NCBI RefSeq assembly: GCF_001522545.3
Contig: NC_031778.1
Coordinates: 21,358,411-21,422,410 of the forward strand
From: Parus major
Taxonomy: Eukaryota > Chordata > Aves > Passeriformes > Paridae
DNA length: 64,000 nt
Direction of reading: 5' to 3'
This document shows, in pieces, positions 63,484 through 64,000 of this stretch (position 1 is its first letter; every line of letters starts with the position of its first letter). Under the pieces are notes generated by a model. The model was not told where the DNA came from. It worked only from the letters and a program-made list of their open reading frames with translations, and did no database searches. The position numbers were made by a program, and so were the translations under genes.

Positions 63484-64000
63484 ATTAGGCTTGGAGAAAA
63501 GTAGTAGATCTTCAAAAGCTTTCACCTATGATAGGTTGACAATGTGTGAAGTTCTCAAGATGGTCAGAGAGGAAAGACAGCCGAGAAAGAGCATGGGAAC
63601 AAATTAGGTAGATTTCAGTGAGCTTCAGAGATACAGCATGAAAAGCATATTTAGAAAAGATAGGAATTCAAAGGAGAAACAGCCAGAAATGTTTTATTTC
63701 TTGGTGAGATCTATTTTCACTAGAAGTACAGGATTTTCTTTCCCACTTAGTAGTTTTATTTTTTTTTTTACCATCAGTTAAACTTGGTAATGATCCCTCA
63801 CTGAGTTTAACATTTCCCTAATGAAGTATTTGCTTTCTGCTAAAGTGAAATATTTCAGTGGTAGCCAACTCTGAATATTAACTTCAGTGAGATGAAGATA
63901 ATGTTGCTAATAATAACTTCAACATTAATTTTTTGAGTATAAGAACACTTAGTGAAAGCGTTGCAGATCCCTTAGTGGCAAGAGACTTTTACCTTGGAAT

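Larger units (their letters stand above)
47611..64000 (+). other. MECOM: MECOM intron downstream of exon 2 (5' part of intron 2)
   Basis: The stretch begins at the donor at 47611 and runs off the end of the window. No sequence resembling the next PR-domain exon (which in the human protein continues ILDEFYNVKF) was seen. The open frames, including the longest at 61598-62389 on the - strand, have no recognisable domains. Confidence 0.85.

Noticed and set aside
1..64000. Prokaryotic-type systems, CRISPR arrays, tRNA or rRNA genes
   Set aside because: Nothing in the sequence supports them; the spliced MECOM exon and CR1 remnant show a vertebrate nuclear genome.

Overview
The window is vertebrate genomic DNA, most likely from a bird. 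The evidence is one intact coding exon of a vertebrate-specific transcription-factor gene, a short CR1-type LINE tail, otherwise very few interspersed repeats, and AT-leaning, CpG-poor sequence with long gene-free stretches. A non-avian reptile is less likely but not excluded.

The only coding exon I can support is at 47261-47610 on the + strand. It encodes the start of the PR/SET domain of MECOM (PRDM3; MDS1-EVI1), and corresponds to the second coding exon of the long 'MDS1' isoform. It has a clean acceptor and donor, so nearly all of the window is intron: about 47.3 kb of the intron before this exon and about 16.4 kb of the intron after it. The first coding exon (the short basic N-terminus) and the rest of the PR domain and zinc fingers lie outside.

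Upstream intron (1-47260): mostly plain sequence with several stretches that look like conserved non-coding elements (about 5.6-6.1, 13.5-14.1, 17.2-17.8, 20.9-21.2, 39.1-39.5 and 40.3-40.9 kb). These are judged only by their texture: homeobox, POU and nuclear-receptor-like words and stop-rich, AT-rich sequence. It also holds two predicted G-quadruplex motifs, two perfect 12-bp-arm inverted repeats, a CR1 remnant at 38.7 kb, and a probable processed retrocopy on the - strand at 46523-47059. The retrocopy ends only 201 bp before the MECOM exon.

Downstream intron (47611-64000): a CpG-retaining patch at 51.1-51.4 kb, an old palindromic repeat at 53.0 kb, a long AT-rich block resembling a developmental enhancer field at 54.4-55.8 kb, and a perfect IR-1 nuclear-receptor palindrome at 63.47 kb.

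The region reads as the regulatory interior of MECOM, a developmental and haematopoietic regulator known for large introns rich in enhancers. No second gene, tRNA, rRNA or CRISPR was found. The most unusual item is the retrocopy, because processed pseudogenes with poly(A) tails are scarce in birds. The many other open frames in the window look like chance ORFs.
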